Assembly (NCBI GenBank): GCA_964019695.1
Contig: OZ026516.1
Location: 79,377,018 to 79,441,017, forward strand
Length of the DNA: 64,000 nucleotides
Reading direction: 5' to 3'
Source: Loripinus fragilis
Lineage: Eukaryota; Mollusca; Bivalvia; Lucinida; Lucinidae
The position numbers and the translations under genes are program-made. The notes beneath the pieces were generated by a model that did no database searches, was not told the DNA's origin, and was given only the letters and a program-made list of their open reading frames with translations. This document shows, one piece after another, positions 1 through 45,817 of the stretch (positions are counted from its first letter, which is position 1; each line of letters starts with the position of its first letter).

Positions 1-405
1 CTCAAGGAATATAAGAGATATGCTCCAGACACAATAATTCTTAAAACTAGGTCAGAGGTCAAGGTCACAGTGACCCAAAAATGGTATGTGACACCCCGTC
101 ATCCCAAGATGCATCCACACACCAAATTTGGAATTCCTATCTCAAAGAATATAGGAGATATGCACCAGACGCAATGCAGTTTCAAGAAACTAGGTCAGAG
201 GTCAAGTTCAAGGTCACAGTGACCCAATTATGGTACGCGACACTTCGTCATCCCAAGATGCATCCACACACTAAATTTGAGATTCCTACCTCAAATAATA
301 TAAGAGATATGCTACGGACACGACGGACGGACGGACAGACGGACAGTGCGATTACTATATGCCTCCCAAAGTTCCTTTGGGGGCATAAAAATCTGACTAG
401 AATGA
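1..405. repeat. Tandem repeat of bivalve 'ggtcacagtgacc' type, period about 150 bp
   Basis: About two and a half copies of a unit containing 'aggtcagaggtcaaggtcac' and 'catcccaagatgcatcc' (for example at 94 and 244). It ends in a cggacggacggacagacgg microsatellite (about 320-342) and a cccaaaGTTCCTTTGGGGG hairpin. No coding signal. It lies 3' of HIF1AN. Confidence 0.7.
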
Positions 406-423
406 AGATATAAGAGGTATCAT

Positions 424-1262
424 CTCCATTATTGATCTGACCACCTAGTATGAGATGTTTGGAGACATCAATACTGAGCACCAAACTGCTGTTATGTGTA
501 CCTCCCCAGCACAACTGACCATCTAGTATGAGATGTTTGGAGACATCAATACTGAGCACCATGCTGCTGTTATGTGTACCTCCCCAGCACAAGCGATGAC
601 TGGAGACATCAATACTGAGCACCATGCTGCTGTTATGTGTACCTCCCCAGCACAAGTGATGACAGGAGACATCAATACTGAGCACCATGCTTCTGCTATG
701 TGTACCTCCCCAGCACTAGTGATGACAGGAGACATCAATACTGAGCACCATGCTTCTGCTATGTGTACCTCCCCAGCACTAGTGATGACAGGAGACATCA
801 ATACTGAGCACCATGCTTCTGCTATGTGTACCTCCCCAGCACTAGTGATGACAGGAGACATTAATACTGAGCGTCATGCTTCTGTTATGTGTACCTCCCC
901 AGCACAAGTGATGACAGGAGACATCAATACTGAGCACCATGCTTCTGTTATGTGTACCTCCCCAGCACAAGCGATGACAGGAGACATCAATACTGAACAC
1001 CATGCTTCTGTTATGTGTACCTCCCCAGCACAAGTGATGACAGGAGACATCAATACTGAGCACCATGCTTCTGTTATGTGTACCTCCCCAGCACAAGCGA
1101 TGACAGGAGACATCAATACTGAACACCATGCTTCTGTTATGTGTACCTCCCCAGCACCGGTGATGACAGGAGACATCAATACTGAGCACCATGCTTCTGT
1201 TATGTGTACCTCCCCAGCACAAGTGATGACAGGAGACATCAATAGTGAGCACCATGCTTCTG
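424..1262 (-). repeat. 63-bp tandem array derived from the HIF1AN exon 8 end and stop codon
   Basis: About 12 well-preserved units (roughly 533-1297) plus one or two decayed ones (424-532). On the minus strand each unit contains ATCACTTGTGCTGGGGAGG followed by TACACATAA: the codons for the FIH C-terminus LVLGRYT with its stop, then about 35 nt of 3' UTR. The first unit is the real exon 8 end, so the array lies in the 3' UTR or just past it. Since 63 is a multiple of three, other frames stay open for hundreds of bases on both strands; I treat these as by-products. No AATAAA is visible between here and the window edge. Confidence 0.85.
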
Positions 1263-36528
<35,266 letters not shown>

Positions 36529-36660
36529 TTTAGTATGTTTGATTAACACGTTGCTGATGCTTCCGGTTAACCGCAAGTAAAGTCATTAGGTGCAGCGCTC
36601 TGACGGATGAAAGTGCATTGCACCGGGTGCATGTTCTTATTTGTTGGGTTAAATTTTCGA
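36529..36660 (-). promoter_or_regulatory. Probable 5' UTR / proximal promoter of HIF1AN
   Basis: Short unique stretch between the FIH start codon and the microsatellite and foldback element behind it. On the minus strand it contains CCGGAAGC (about 36557-36564), a good ETS/GABP-type site of the kind found in TATA-less housekeeping promoters. It also has one ACGTG core (about 36547-36551), which matches the minimal hypoxia-response element RCGTG. I see no TATA box. Both motifs are short and could be chance. Confidence 0.35.
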
Positions 36661-36691
36661 TTATTTTTTCTACACCACACTAAGTAGATCT

Positions 36692-36731
36692 AGTTTTAGT
36701 AGTAGTAGTAGGAGTAGTAGTAGTAGTATAG
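36692..36731. repeat. (AGT)n microsatellite
   Basis: tttagtagtagtagtaggag then tagtagtagtagtata, about 160 bp upstream of the FIH start codon. Confidence 0.9.
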
Positions 36732-36756
36732 ATTCTCCCGAAGCGGTCTTCTTAAG

Positions 36757-37492
36757 GGAATCGAGACAGTTCACCGACAAGACAGTTCACCGACATGTAT
36801 TTTGAAGACAGTTCACCGACAGAATTGAAGACAGTTCACCGACAGAATTGAAGACAGTTCGCCGACAGATTTTATATTGTAATTATGTGGAATGTCCAAA
36901 TTTTAACAATTAGCTGGTGTTATAAAAAACGAAGGCGCAATATAAAGCCAATGAATTAAGATACATATTTGATATTGCACTTTGATTTGATTAGACACAC
37001 CCATGGCTAATGCATATAGAGCGATCATTACATTGTCTGTGCGAAAACACGTTTTATTTAGTCAACTTAAAACGTAAAGTATTACCTGGGGAAAAATAAA
37101 CGAAAAAAATATGTCAAAATAATAAAAAAATAAAGATAGCCTACAACCAATCTGTTTAAATATTCAAACGGAATTATTTGCATTGTTGGCGAACTTCATC
37201 AAATATAAAGTACATGTACAATTAGCGATATGACCGCTAGCTAATGTTTGCCTATTATTCATTAAACAGCAACCTCTCAACAAATTATATCTACTTATCA
37301 TATCAAATCATAGCTCAACATAATCCTTGATAATAATCAATTATATTTTCGAGTCATATGTTAATTAATATAATACAAATGTGTCGGTGAACTGTCTTCA
37401 AAAGTGTCGGTGAACTGTCTTCAATTCTGTCGGTGAACTGTCTTCAAAATACATGTCGGTGAACTGTCTTGTCGGTGAACTGTCTTGTTCCC
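36757..37492. mobile_element. Foldback-like element, termini of iterated GACAGTTCACCGACA
   Basis: Each end holds five copies of a motif of the form AAGACAGTTCACCGACA, inverted at the other end. The spacers match too (tgtattttga, gaattga). TTCTTAAG is duplicated exactly at 36749-36756 and 37493-37500. The outer ends GGAATC/GGGAAC are similar. The AT-rich middle (about 500 bp) has no coding. Long terminal repeats built of tandem units are what defines foldback elements. Confidence 0.88.
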
Positions 37493-37499
37493 TTCTTAA

Positions 37500-37845
37500 G
37501 TTGCATTATAGGGATCACACGTTTTTTTCATGCATCCATTAACAGTTGCCGGGTCCCGAGGAAGCTGTTTAAACACGAGGCCGTTAGGCCGAGTGTTCAA
37601 ACATTGTCCGAGGGACCCGGCAAGTGTTAATGCAATGAAACAAACATGTGTGATCGTTATTCTTGCATATTTTACCTGATTTCAGAATAAACAGCACTGA
37701 AAACGTCGTTTAAACATTAAATTTGTTGTTGTTGTTGTTGATTCTTCTGCCAATATAACACTGGCTGTATCCACTTGGTGCTTCTTTGCAGATCTAATAA
37801 AACCCGTGACGGACATAATGTCCGTGACGTTATTGTCACGGGTTG
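37500..37845. repeat. 'ccgggtcccgaggaagctg' palindromic element and CCCGTGAC repeats
   Basis: 37535-37660: 'ttgccgggtcccgaggaagc' mirrored by 'ccgagggacccggcaa', bounded by 'gatcacacgt...aacatgtgtgatc'. A partial copy is at 43668-43735. Then a (TTG)5 tract near 37722 and 'cccgtgacggacataatgtc' palindromes. Confidence 0.6.
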
Positions 37846-37852
37846 TCACGGG

Positions 37853-40551
37853 TTCTTCTTCTTCTTCTTCTTCTTCTTCTTCTTCTTCTTCTTCCGGTAC
37901 AAGAGCCGGGATCCTGCTGGAACGTTTTAGGCTCTGCGAGACTGCAACATGTATGGTAACTGACACAGCAGCCCTCCAAATGGCTATTTACAATAAAATG
38001 GCTAAAACTTTGTACATAGGTATGACTGGAATTAATAGGTGGTGGATCTGGCATGCAGGCTCCCGCGGAATGCTTCCAGGGATTCCGCTGCAGTGACTTT
38101 GTGTGGGAGCTTGTTCCAGTCGATGACTGTCCTGGGGAAGAAGGAGTTCCTGTATACCTCACTGGTGGTTCTCTCTTGGTAGAACTTGTGTCCTCCACGG
38201 GTTCTACTGTCTCCACTTTGTAAGTAAGTCTCCTTCTTCACTTCCACTAACTGCTGGTCTATCTTGTATGGCATGGAGAGCCTGCTGTCTCGCCGTCTGT
38301 TCTGCAGTGTGTCCCATTCCAGATCGTCTTGCATGCGAGTCACGCAGCCAGGAGTCCTCGTCGTGTAGTCATTCATCACGAACCTAGCAGCCCTCCTCTG
38401 GATTTGTTCAAGGGTCTGTATGTTGGATTGGGTGGTGGGATCCCACACTGTTGAAGCATATTCGAGGACTGGACGGGTGAGGGTGGTGTAGCTGGCTGCT
38501 TTGACTGGTTTTGTGCATTCCCTGAGGTTGCGCTTGATGAAACCTAGCGTTCTGTTTCCTTTGGCTGCCACATTCTCCACATGCTTGTTCCAGGAGAGGT
38601 CGTTGGTCAGTGTAACACCCAGGTACTTGCTTGATTCCTCGACAGCTAGAGTCTGACCATGGAGTGTGTAGTTAGTCTCTTTGGCTTTCCTGGACTAAGG
38701 TGTTATGCGAATCACGCTGCATTTGCCAGCGTTAAAGCTCATGAGCCATTCTTTCTCCCATCGTTCCAGGGCTAGGAGGTCCAGTTTCAGTTTTTTACTG
38801 TCCTCAGGCAATCGAATAACTCTGTATAGCAGGCTATCGTCAGCAAAGAAACGTACATTTGAGTCAGTACACTCGGGCATGTCGTTGATATATGTCAAGA
38901 AGAGCAATGGGCCGAGAACAGTGCCCTGTGGAACGCCTGACAATACATCTTCTTGTCCAGATTTCACTCCTTCAAGGACGACCTGTTGTTTCCGTTTACT
39001 AAGTAAGGCTTTAATCCAGTTGTTGACTTTTCCTCTGACCCCATAATAGTCTAATTTGTAGAGCAATCTGGAGTGGGGTACTTTGTCGAATGCTTTCTCG
39101 AAGTCTAACAGGATCACGTCTACTTGATTTCCATCTGAAAGATGCCTTGCTACGTCATCGATAGTTTCAATGAGCTGGGTCTCACACGAACGGCGTTTTC
39201 TAAAGCCATGCTGACTGTCGCAGAGTATATTCCATCTGTCGTAATGAGACATGATGTTGCTATGCACTATATGCTCTAAGACTTTGCACACTACCGATGT
39301 GAGCGACACAGGACGATAGTTTGATGGCTGGTGTCTATCTCCTTTTTTGAAGATGGGAACCACATTAGCATCCCTCCATTCTTGTGGGACTTCTCCTACA
39401 TCAATTGAGTGCTGGTATAGCTTTACCAGTGCAGGTGAAAGTTCCTCTGCTCCAATTTTAAGGATTCTGGATGGAACCTCATCTGGACCCGTGGCTTTGT
39501 GTGGGTTCAAGTCCTTCAAGAGCTTCTGGACTCCTTTCTTGTTGATCCGGATGTCCGGCATTGCAGGATAAGGGCTGTTGCCTTTGAGGGGAGTACTGCT
39601 GTTGTAATCTCTTGTGAGGACCGAGGAAAACTGTTGGTTGAGGATTTCCGCTTTACTCTGGTTGTCGCTTTGTAGGAAGCCATCTTTGTTTTTGAGGGGT
39701 GCTACTCCAATTGACTCTTGGCCTTTGCTTTTAACGTACGACCAAAACCGTTTTGGCTTGTCTGTGTAGCTTTCACTAACTATGTCTTGCATATATTGTC
39801 TGTTGGCTCTTCTGGTCTCCCATTGGACCTGTTGCTGAAGCCATCTGTATCTGTCTCTGTCCCTTTTTGCGTTTGTCCGCCTGAACTTTCTGTAAGCTCT
39901 CTGTTTGCGTCTTATGGCCCGTTTAATAGAACCATTCATCCATGGGTGTGAGTGTCTGGCTGAAGTCATCTTTGTTGGAACTCTCTTCTCAATAATTTCC
40001 TGTATGGAGCTCTTGAAGTCAGTCCACATTTCTTCCATATTTTCATGGTCAGTTTGGATGAATCTCTCTGAGAAGTTGTTCAAGTCTTTTTCTAATTTCA
40101 GATGAATCAGCTTTATTCCACAAGGATATTTGTCTTCTCACTGGTTTAGGTCGGTAAGCCTTGATGCTGGTGTCGTAAAGAACGATATCGTGGTCACTGT
40201 TGCCTATGGCTGGCATTGGCTTGCATCTTTGCTTATAGCTAGGGTGGCTGGTCAGAATGAGGTCTAGAGTTTTATCCTTTCGGGTCGGAAAGTCGACAAG
40301 TTGTTCAAAACTGTTATCAACCGTAATGTCGAGGAATGTCTTGCTAACTTTGGGGGGATATTGTGAACCTGCAATGGTCAGTTGATTCCAATCTATGTCT
40401 GAAGTATTGAAGTCTCCCCCCGATAATAATGATTGATTTTTTGGCGCTCATTCTGAGAGTATTGATATCATCTGCCGAATTGGTCAAGTACTCACTGTCA
40501 GTTCTGTTTGGTGGCCTGGGTTTTCTCAGTACAGTCACGGCAATGTCACGT
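37853..40551 (-). mobile_element. 5'-truncated APE-type non-LTR retrotransposon, endonuclease-RT
   Basis: Flanked by GTTGTCACGGG at 37842-37852 and 40552-40562, and ended by a (GAA)14 tail (minus strand), so it inserted by target-primed reverse transcription. The order on the minus strand is: endonuclease C-terminal half (40551 to about 40090; ILTSHPSY..., SDHDIV), linker, reverse transcriptase (about 39560-38700), then a C-terminal thumb/connection to 38032. RT motifs seen: KATGPDEVPS, NYRPVSLTSV, HGFRKRRSCE, LLDFEKAFDKVPH, SGVPQGTVLGPLLF, FADDS. A TAG near 38697 and a frameshift after IIIIGG in the endonuclease break it. The motifs fit the CR1/Jockey group; the exact clade is not determined. 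Confidence 0.93.
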
Positions 40552-40562
40552 GTTGTCACGGG

Positions 40563-41635
40563 CAACTGTCACGGGTTTGGTTGGTACCGTCACAGGAATT
40601 TCTCAGCTAGAAACATCTTTTTTATTCAGTAGACAATTACCTGAACGTCAATGGTAGATTAAAGACGTTGACGTCATAGCAACATAGACGCCATTAAAAT
40701 AATGAAGCAAGATGCAGTCAACAACGTTTTCACAAGACTGGCGTGCGGATGGTCACCCATGGATCAGTCAAGTAACTGTAGCCTAGCCTTACCAAGGAAA
40801 AATCCCCCCCCCCCAAAAAAATGTATTTCTATATTGCCCCCGCTAATGGGGCGTCAAAAGAGTTTGTGAAATTTGTTTTCCATTAACCTGGAAAGGAAAA
40901 CGGTCCATTCATAATAAAAAATATTGTAAATGATGAAATTTTGCAAGCGCATGCCCACGGGAATGCAAAAACACAGCTAGACCATTTGTAAGAACTAAAC
41001 CAAAATCCCTAGAGAGATGGTTAAAACAAACAAAATCGGAGGACCCAAATGCGGTATATAGAAACGAAATCCACGGGGAGGTAAAGACAAGGAACTTGAA
41101 GCAAATCCAAAATCTCAGATATAAAGGAAAAAATGAAATGAGAATATCAGTGAGATGCTTTATACAACATTCACGCCATAGCAAGGGAAAGCAGCATTCA
41201 GTTCATCCATGCCATTTACATGTTTCCGAACTTAGTGCTCACTCATGTTAGATGAACTAGAAGAATAGTAAGTGAGTATGATAAGGAAATACCACAATCA
41301 CAAACTGCAGACAAACCCATGGCACCGCGAGCAATGAAAACGTGTGACGGACAAAAAAGCCTATTAACTCTTTACCAAATTATAAATAAACATTGAAACA
41401 TCAAGAAAACCCATGACGGACAATAACGTCACGGAAGATACGATCGGAAAACCTGTGACCACCACTCACGACTATGCTTTCTATAGGTACAAACCTCTAA
41501 GTGAAATAGGTCTTCGAGTGAGTTATATTTTTGTTTTCTTTTGATAAAACTTAAATTAATTGAATAATATATAATAAATTCTTATGATTCGTTTCTTTTT
41601 TGTATATAATTTTAGCTGTATGAATTCTAGTTATG
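40563..41635. other. TE-derived segment, no gene supported
   Basis: Contains CCCGTGAC/GTCACGG pieces at 40555-40580 and 41405-41460, which may be the split parts of the element the retrotransposon landed in. It also has the start of a 'gtgagtatgataaggaaata' repeat at 41266-41345, shared with 50421. A 90-codon frame at 40909-41184 (-) is unsupported. Confidence 0.5.
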
Positions 41636-41639
41636 GAGT

Positions 41640-43430
41640 CTTCCTGTAGATATCAGGAGCGTGCCGAATGCTGTCTTTAACTCCAAATGAATAGCCCTGC
41701 ACATTCCATCTATATTTCCTGTCAAGACTTTAAGGTTGATATCTGTCTGGATTATTGTGTTTCTGGCTAGGATTTCCTCTATTTCTCTTTCAAGAACCTG
41801 TCGTTGTGAATGATACTTTTGACACTTGAATATGTAATGATCAATTGTTTCTTTTTCTGAGCATAAGTCACAGTTAGGGGATTTATTTTGTCATTTTTTG
41901 ATGTTAAGTAGTTTAAACCAACTTGACCAGTAGTGAGTTGATTTATAATGGCTTCAACCTTTCTATCTCCAATGCTAGGCTGTGATTTCCCTACTTCTGT
42001 AATAACATCTTGTAATGTGTCAGATTTGGGGGAATTGACATAAATCTTCTGCCATTTTTCTGTAACTTCTTGTTTCATTAATGTTAGTAGTATTGATCTG
42101 TCTGCTACCCCTTCAAAAGTCTTCTTTTTTCCCTATCATCTCTTTTGCCACATTTTTTGGCTAAGCAATCTGCCAATTCATTGCCTTTAAAATCTTTATG
42201 GCCAGGGATCCAATGAACAAACAAGCTGTGACCGTTATTCTGTATGGTTGAAGATATTTGTCTGATATTTAAAATTACATCAAGGTTGTGTTTTAGAATT
42301 TCTGTACCAAAAGCTGAGATGATGGCAGGTTGACAGTCCACAAATATATGATTTGAATGTTTAAGGTTCTATTGTTCTACCAGATGTTGTAAAGCTGTCT
42401 GAATGCCTATAAGTTCACCTATGTAACTGTTACCATTTTAGCATACTGGTTTAGAGATGCAAATGGGTTCTTCTTCCAATCCATTGTAGTAGATCACTGC
42501 TCCTGCCCCTGTCGGTCCAGGATTGCTGAGCCATCAGTGAATGCTGCTACACAACTGGGGTCTAGTCCATCTAGTATTTCTTTAATGTTTTCTTCTTGTA
42601 AGGCTTTGTCACTTTTCAAATTCTTTCCAGTTGCATTGTAGGTTAGTGTTTCTGCATAATTCCATTGTGTCTTTGGTGTATTGGAACTCCTTAGCCACAT
42701 TCTCTAGATTGAATTTTCCTTTCATTTCAGTGAATGCAGAAATAAGCATACTAATTGTTTTTTTTTCCATATTACATTTTGATTCTTAATGCTTGTTTCA
42801 AATTCTTCTTTGATTGGTTCTTTGTCGTTTTTGCTTTGAATTCTAAGCAGTTCTTCTGCTTGTCTCAGCTTTAAGTGAAGATATAACAGGTTGCAATTCG
42901 TTAAAATTTCAATAGCTTCTGTGCTGGAGTTAGCTAAGCATCCTGTTGCTTTCAGTGAAGCTGCCCTGTGAACTGAAGTCAACTCTTTGCATACTTTGTC
43001 TGTTACTGTTGATAAGGCTGCTATACCATAATCCATAGTAGGTAAAACTAGTGACTTGTAAAGTCTAACAAAGATACTTTGGAAACAACCGCTTTTATTG
43101 TTGTAAAATGTTCAATACATTTTAGAGATTTAAAGCCTTTATTTTTCTCCCCTGAATATGTAGGTTGAAATCAAGATTTTCGTCAACAAGTATGCCAAGA
43201 ACCTTCTTGTGTTGAAGTTGTTTTATGTCTTTGTCATTGATATTCATTTTTACTTTGGGTGTAGGTGTGTTAGGAGGTGGAAAAACCATCACTTCTGTCT
43301 TATAGGGTGATATTTCCATGTTCCATTTAAGACACCAGACAGTTATGACCTCATTAAATATCCCTTTTCTTACACTTGATTTCTCAAAACAAAATGGCGT
43401 CAGCGTCAAACTTTCGAACGTCATTACGTC
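41640..43430 (-). mobile_element. Non-LTR retrotransposon fragment: RT C-terminus, RNase H, zinc knuckle
   Basis: On the minus strand, in order: the RT end (43424-43122; CLKWNMEISPYKTEVMVFPP, KKVLGILVDENL), a helical region (43036-42722), then RNase H with AFTDGSAI (42700-42494) and FVHWIPGHKDFKGNELAD (42341-42105). A Cys2-His-Cys knuckle, CDLCSEKETIDH..., follows near 41870-41800. Several frameshifts and stops make it a pseudogene. It lacks the endonuclease and RT core (palm). It belongs to the RNase H-bearing non-LTR groups (I/Jockey-like superfamily), a different lineage from the neighbouring copy. Confidence 0.88.
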
Positions 43431-44510
43431 GCCACAACGTCATATATACACGTGCAACGTTTTCGCGAACGAAAGCATCAACGAAATGATCAGTCACGGC
43501 CGCAACGCTTCCCAGTGTAAAGTCATGCATGCAAATCAGGGCCCAGTTTAGGTGTTTTCAAGTAAAGCCATGTTCAAACAGCACATGAATCTAATGATTT
43601 GAACATGGATTGTGAGGCTTCAAACAGCTTCGCGTAACAAATTCCCATGCAAGAATATAGGGATCACACATGTTTTTTATGCCTTAACATTTGCCGGGTC
43701 CCGAGGAAGCTGTTTGAACACCAGGGGGGAGTGCATCTGACCTAGGAAGTCTCACTGAGAGATAGGGCAGAGATAAAAAAATTGATATAAAAGACCCTAA
43801 CCTTGAGAAATGCCGAAAGGGTGATACTGGATAATCTCCTTACTGCTTCACCGCAAAAACACAAAACTGTCTTACACTTAGGTCAAACAACACATCAAAT
43901 AACAAAACATATAACATTTAATTTATTTCATTAACAATCGTCAAAATGACAAGGCGAATACCTACCTCACCCCCAGCCAGACTTCTTCATTCAATTGACC
44001 ACTGACCATCCCCCTCCGCCAATATAAATCGATTACATTTTGACAAACGGCTTCGGCACCGAGCAGGCCCATTGTATGATGGACCTGTTCGGTGCAGACG
44101 ACGTTCATATACAAAATAAACAAAACAACCCTGTAGGACCACTGAAATAGAAAAATTAAGAAAACAACGTGCACGAACTTACCAAAAAGCGAAAAACAGA
44201 GAGATTTCAAAGCAAACAATTTCTAAATTGCAATTATATAAGCACCTGGCGTCATCTTGCGGTCAGTGGCAGAGACCGCAGGGTGGCGCGAGATGCCTAT
44301 TATCAACCTACCCACATTCCAACTGCATGTGGAAATTAGGTCTGCACACTGTTATATACATGTATTAATCAAATATATATTTCAGCATTGACAATATGTA
44401 CATGTAAAATATACTTTGTAAAATTAATACCGATTGAATACTGGATAACTCAAACACACTAGAACCGATTTAGTGAGATCACATTCACACTAATTTGGAT
44501 CTGGTGTCTT
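43431..44510. other. Spacer between retrotransposon fragments
   Basis: 43668-43735 holds a partial 'gccgggtcccgaggaagctg' element. 43735-44300 contains unidentified sequence with no convincing frame. 44240-44295 has a GC-richer tract ('ggtcagtggcagagaccgca'). Confidence 0.45.
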
Positions 44511-45125
44511 TATTGTATCAACAATAAAGGAACTTTGCTTCGGCCTAAACTAGAGTATGCAGCTCCCATTTGTAGCCCTCACTCGAAACTTCAGATTAAT
44601 CAGATTGAGAAAGTTCAGAGGACAGCAGCCCGCTGGACCTGCAGGAGATGGCGAAACATGAGTAGTGTCGGCGAAATGCTTGATGCGCTTGAATGGCCAT
44701 CTCTTGAGGCCAGGAGGGACCAGTCCTCCTTGCTTGGCTTTCACAAGATTCATTGTGGAGCAGTGTCTATTGAAAAAGACAAGTATATGACCCCTGCTCA
44801 CAGTTTGAAATCTTCCAGGTCATCACATAGTGCTCAATACCGCAGACACCAGACATACAGTGATGCCCTGAATAATTCCTCCCCCCCCCCCCGAACTATT
44901 CCTCATTGGAATAGTCTGCCATCTTCTGTGGTCAATATCCAGTCCACAGAGGAGTTTAGGGCACTCCTTATTTAAACAAAAACTCAGCCAAAAGTTTTTT
45001 TTTGTTGTTGTTTTTGTTTTTTATTTTATCAAAACTCCAAAATTCGCACTCTCTGGCGTAATGCTCAAGTTTATGCTAGGCCAGTATTGCAGAAAGAAAA
45101 GATTACTTCAAATGCCAATCACCCT
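44510..45125 (+). mobile_element. 5'-truncated non-LTR retrotransposon, C-terminal RT tail
   Basis: The frame 44535-44975 reads LRPKLEYAAPICSPHSKL, then IEKVQRTAARW and a C-terminus with FFPRTIPHWNSLP-like 'PPRTIPHWNSLPSSVV'. This is the conserved end of CR1/Jockey-type polymerases. A poly-C run interrupts the frame near 44881. A T-rich 3' UTR follows to about 45120. Confidence 0.85.
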
Positions 45126-45333
45126 TCCACATGATAGTTCTCTTTAGAGCCATACTTTGTCTTTTGGTCGTAGTCAGAAACCTACTTTCATCTCAACCCT
45201 CACCACACAGTCACATACCTTCTGTATTAGTTAGTGCTACCATCAAGACCATGAAACGGAAACAGACAAGTGAGACAGCGCACCCTCACAAGAATGCAGC
45301 ACAGCTTATATGTATTTTAGATTACTACTGTGT

Positions 45334-45360
45334 GGAGACATACAGCTAAACCCAGGCCCA
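45334..45360 (+). other. 2A-like motif GDIQLNPGP
   Basis: Encodes G-D-I-Q-L-N-P-G-P, against the canonical D-[VI]-E-x-N-P-G-P with E replaced by Q. 2A-like sequences at the N-terminus of CR1/L2-type retrotransposons are known in marine invertebrates. With Q for E, skipping may be weakened or lost. Confidence 0.7.
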
Positions 45361-45748
45361 ACAGGAAATGCGCACACCTACAGCTTTGCTGCAGGTGTGA
45401 AAGCATTAATGTCAGCAGCTTCACTTTCCACACTTTTGGACTTAGTACTTCCAACATGTACTACCCCCCTCTCAAATATCGATTCGTCGATAGACTCTTT
45501 TTCATCTGATGCAGTGTTCAACCCACTCCACACCAGTAGTCCTGCCAGGAAGACAGCCTCGTTTAGCCCAATAGCATCTCATTCCTTTTCAGACAAGTCA
45601 GCTTCGCCTACAAATGACTCTTCACACTTTGTGTATCAGAAAAGAAAAATCTTCGTATCATGAACATAAATTGCTGCAGCATTGGTGGTAAGAGCTCTGA
45701 ATTTCAAACCGCCCATAACTACATCAAGCCATACATAGTATGTGGTAC

Positions 45749-45817
45749 AGAGTAAGAAAGAGGGCAAATATCAGGAATCGATACAATCAAGTACCACACC
45801 TGACCAAGGATACCAAT
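45749..45817 (-). repeat. Short R300 fragment inside retrotransposon endonuclease
   Basis: The reverse of the R300 3' end: 'gtaagaaagagggcaaatat', 'caggaatcgatacaatcaag', 'accacacctgaccaagg'. It interrupts the endonuclease frame between ...VCGTE and SWLKGMK. Confidence 0.75.

Noticed and set aside
37682..37966. Frame with 14 consecutive Glu on minus strand
   Set aside because: The run is the (GAA)14 tail of a retrotransposon.
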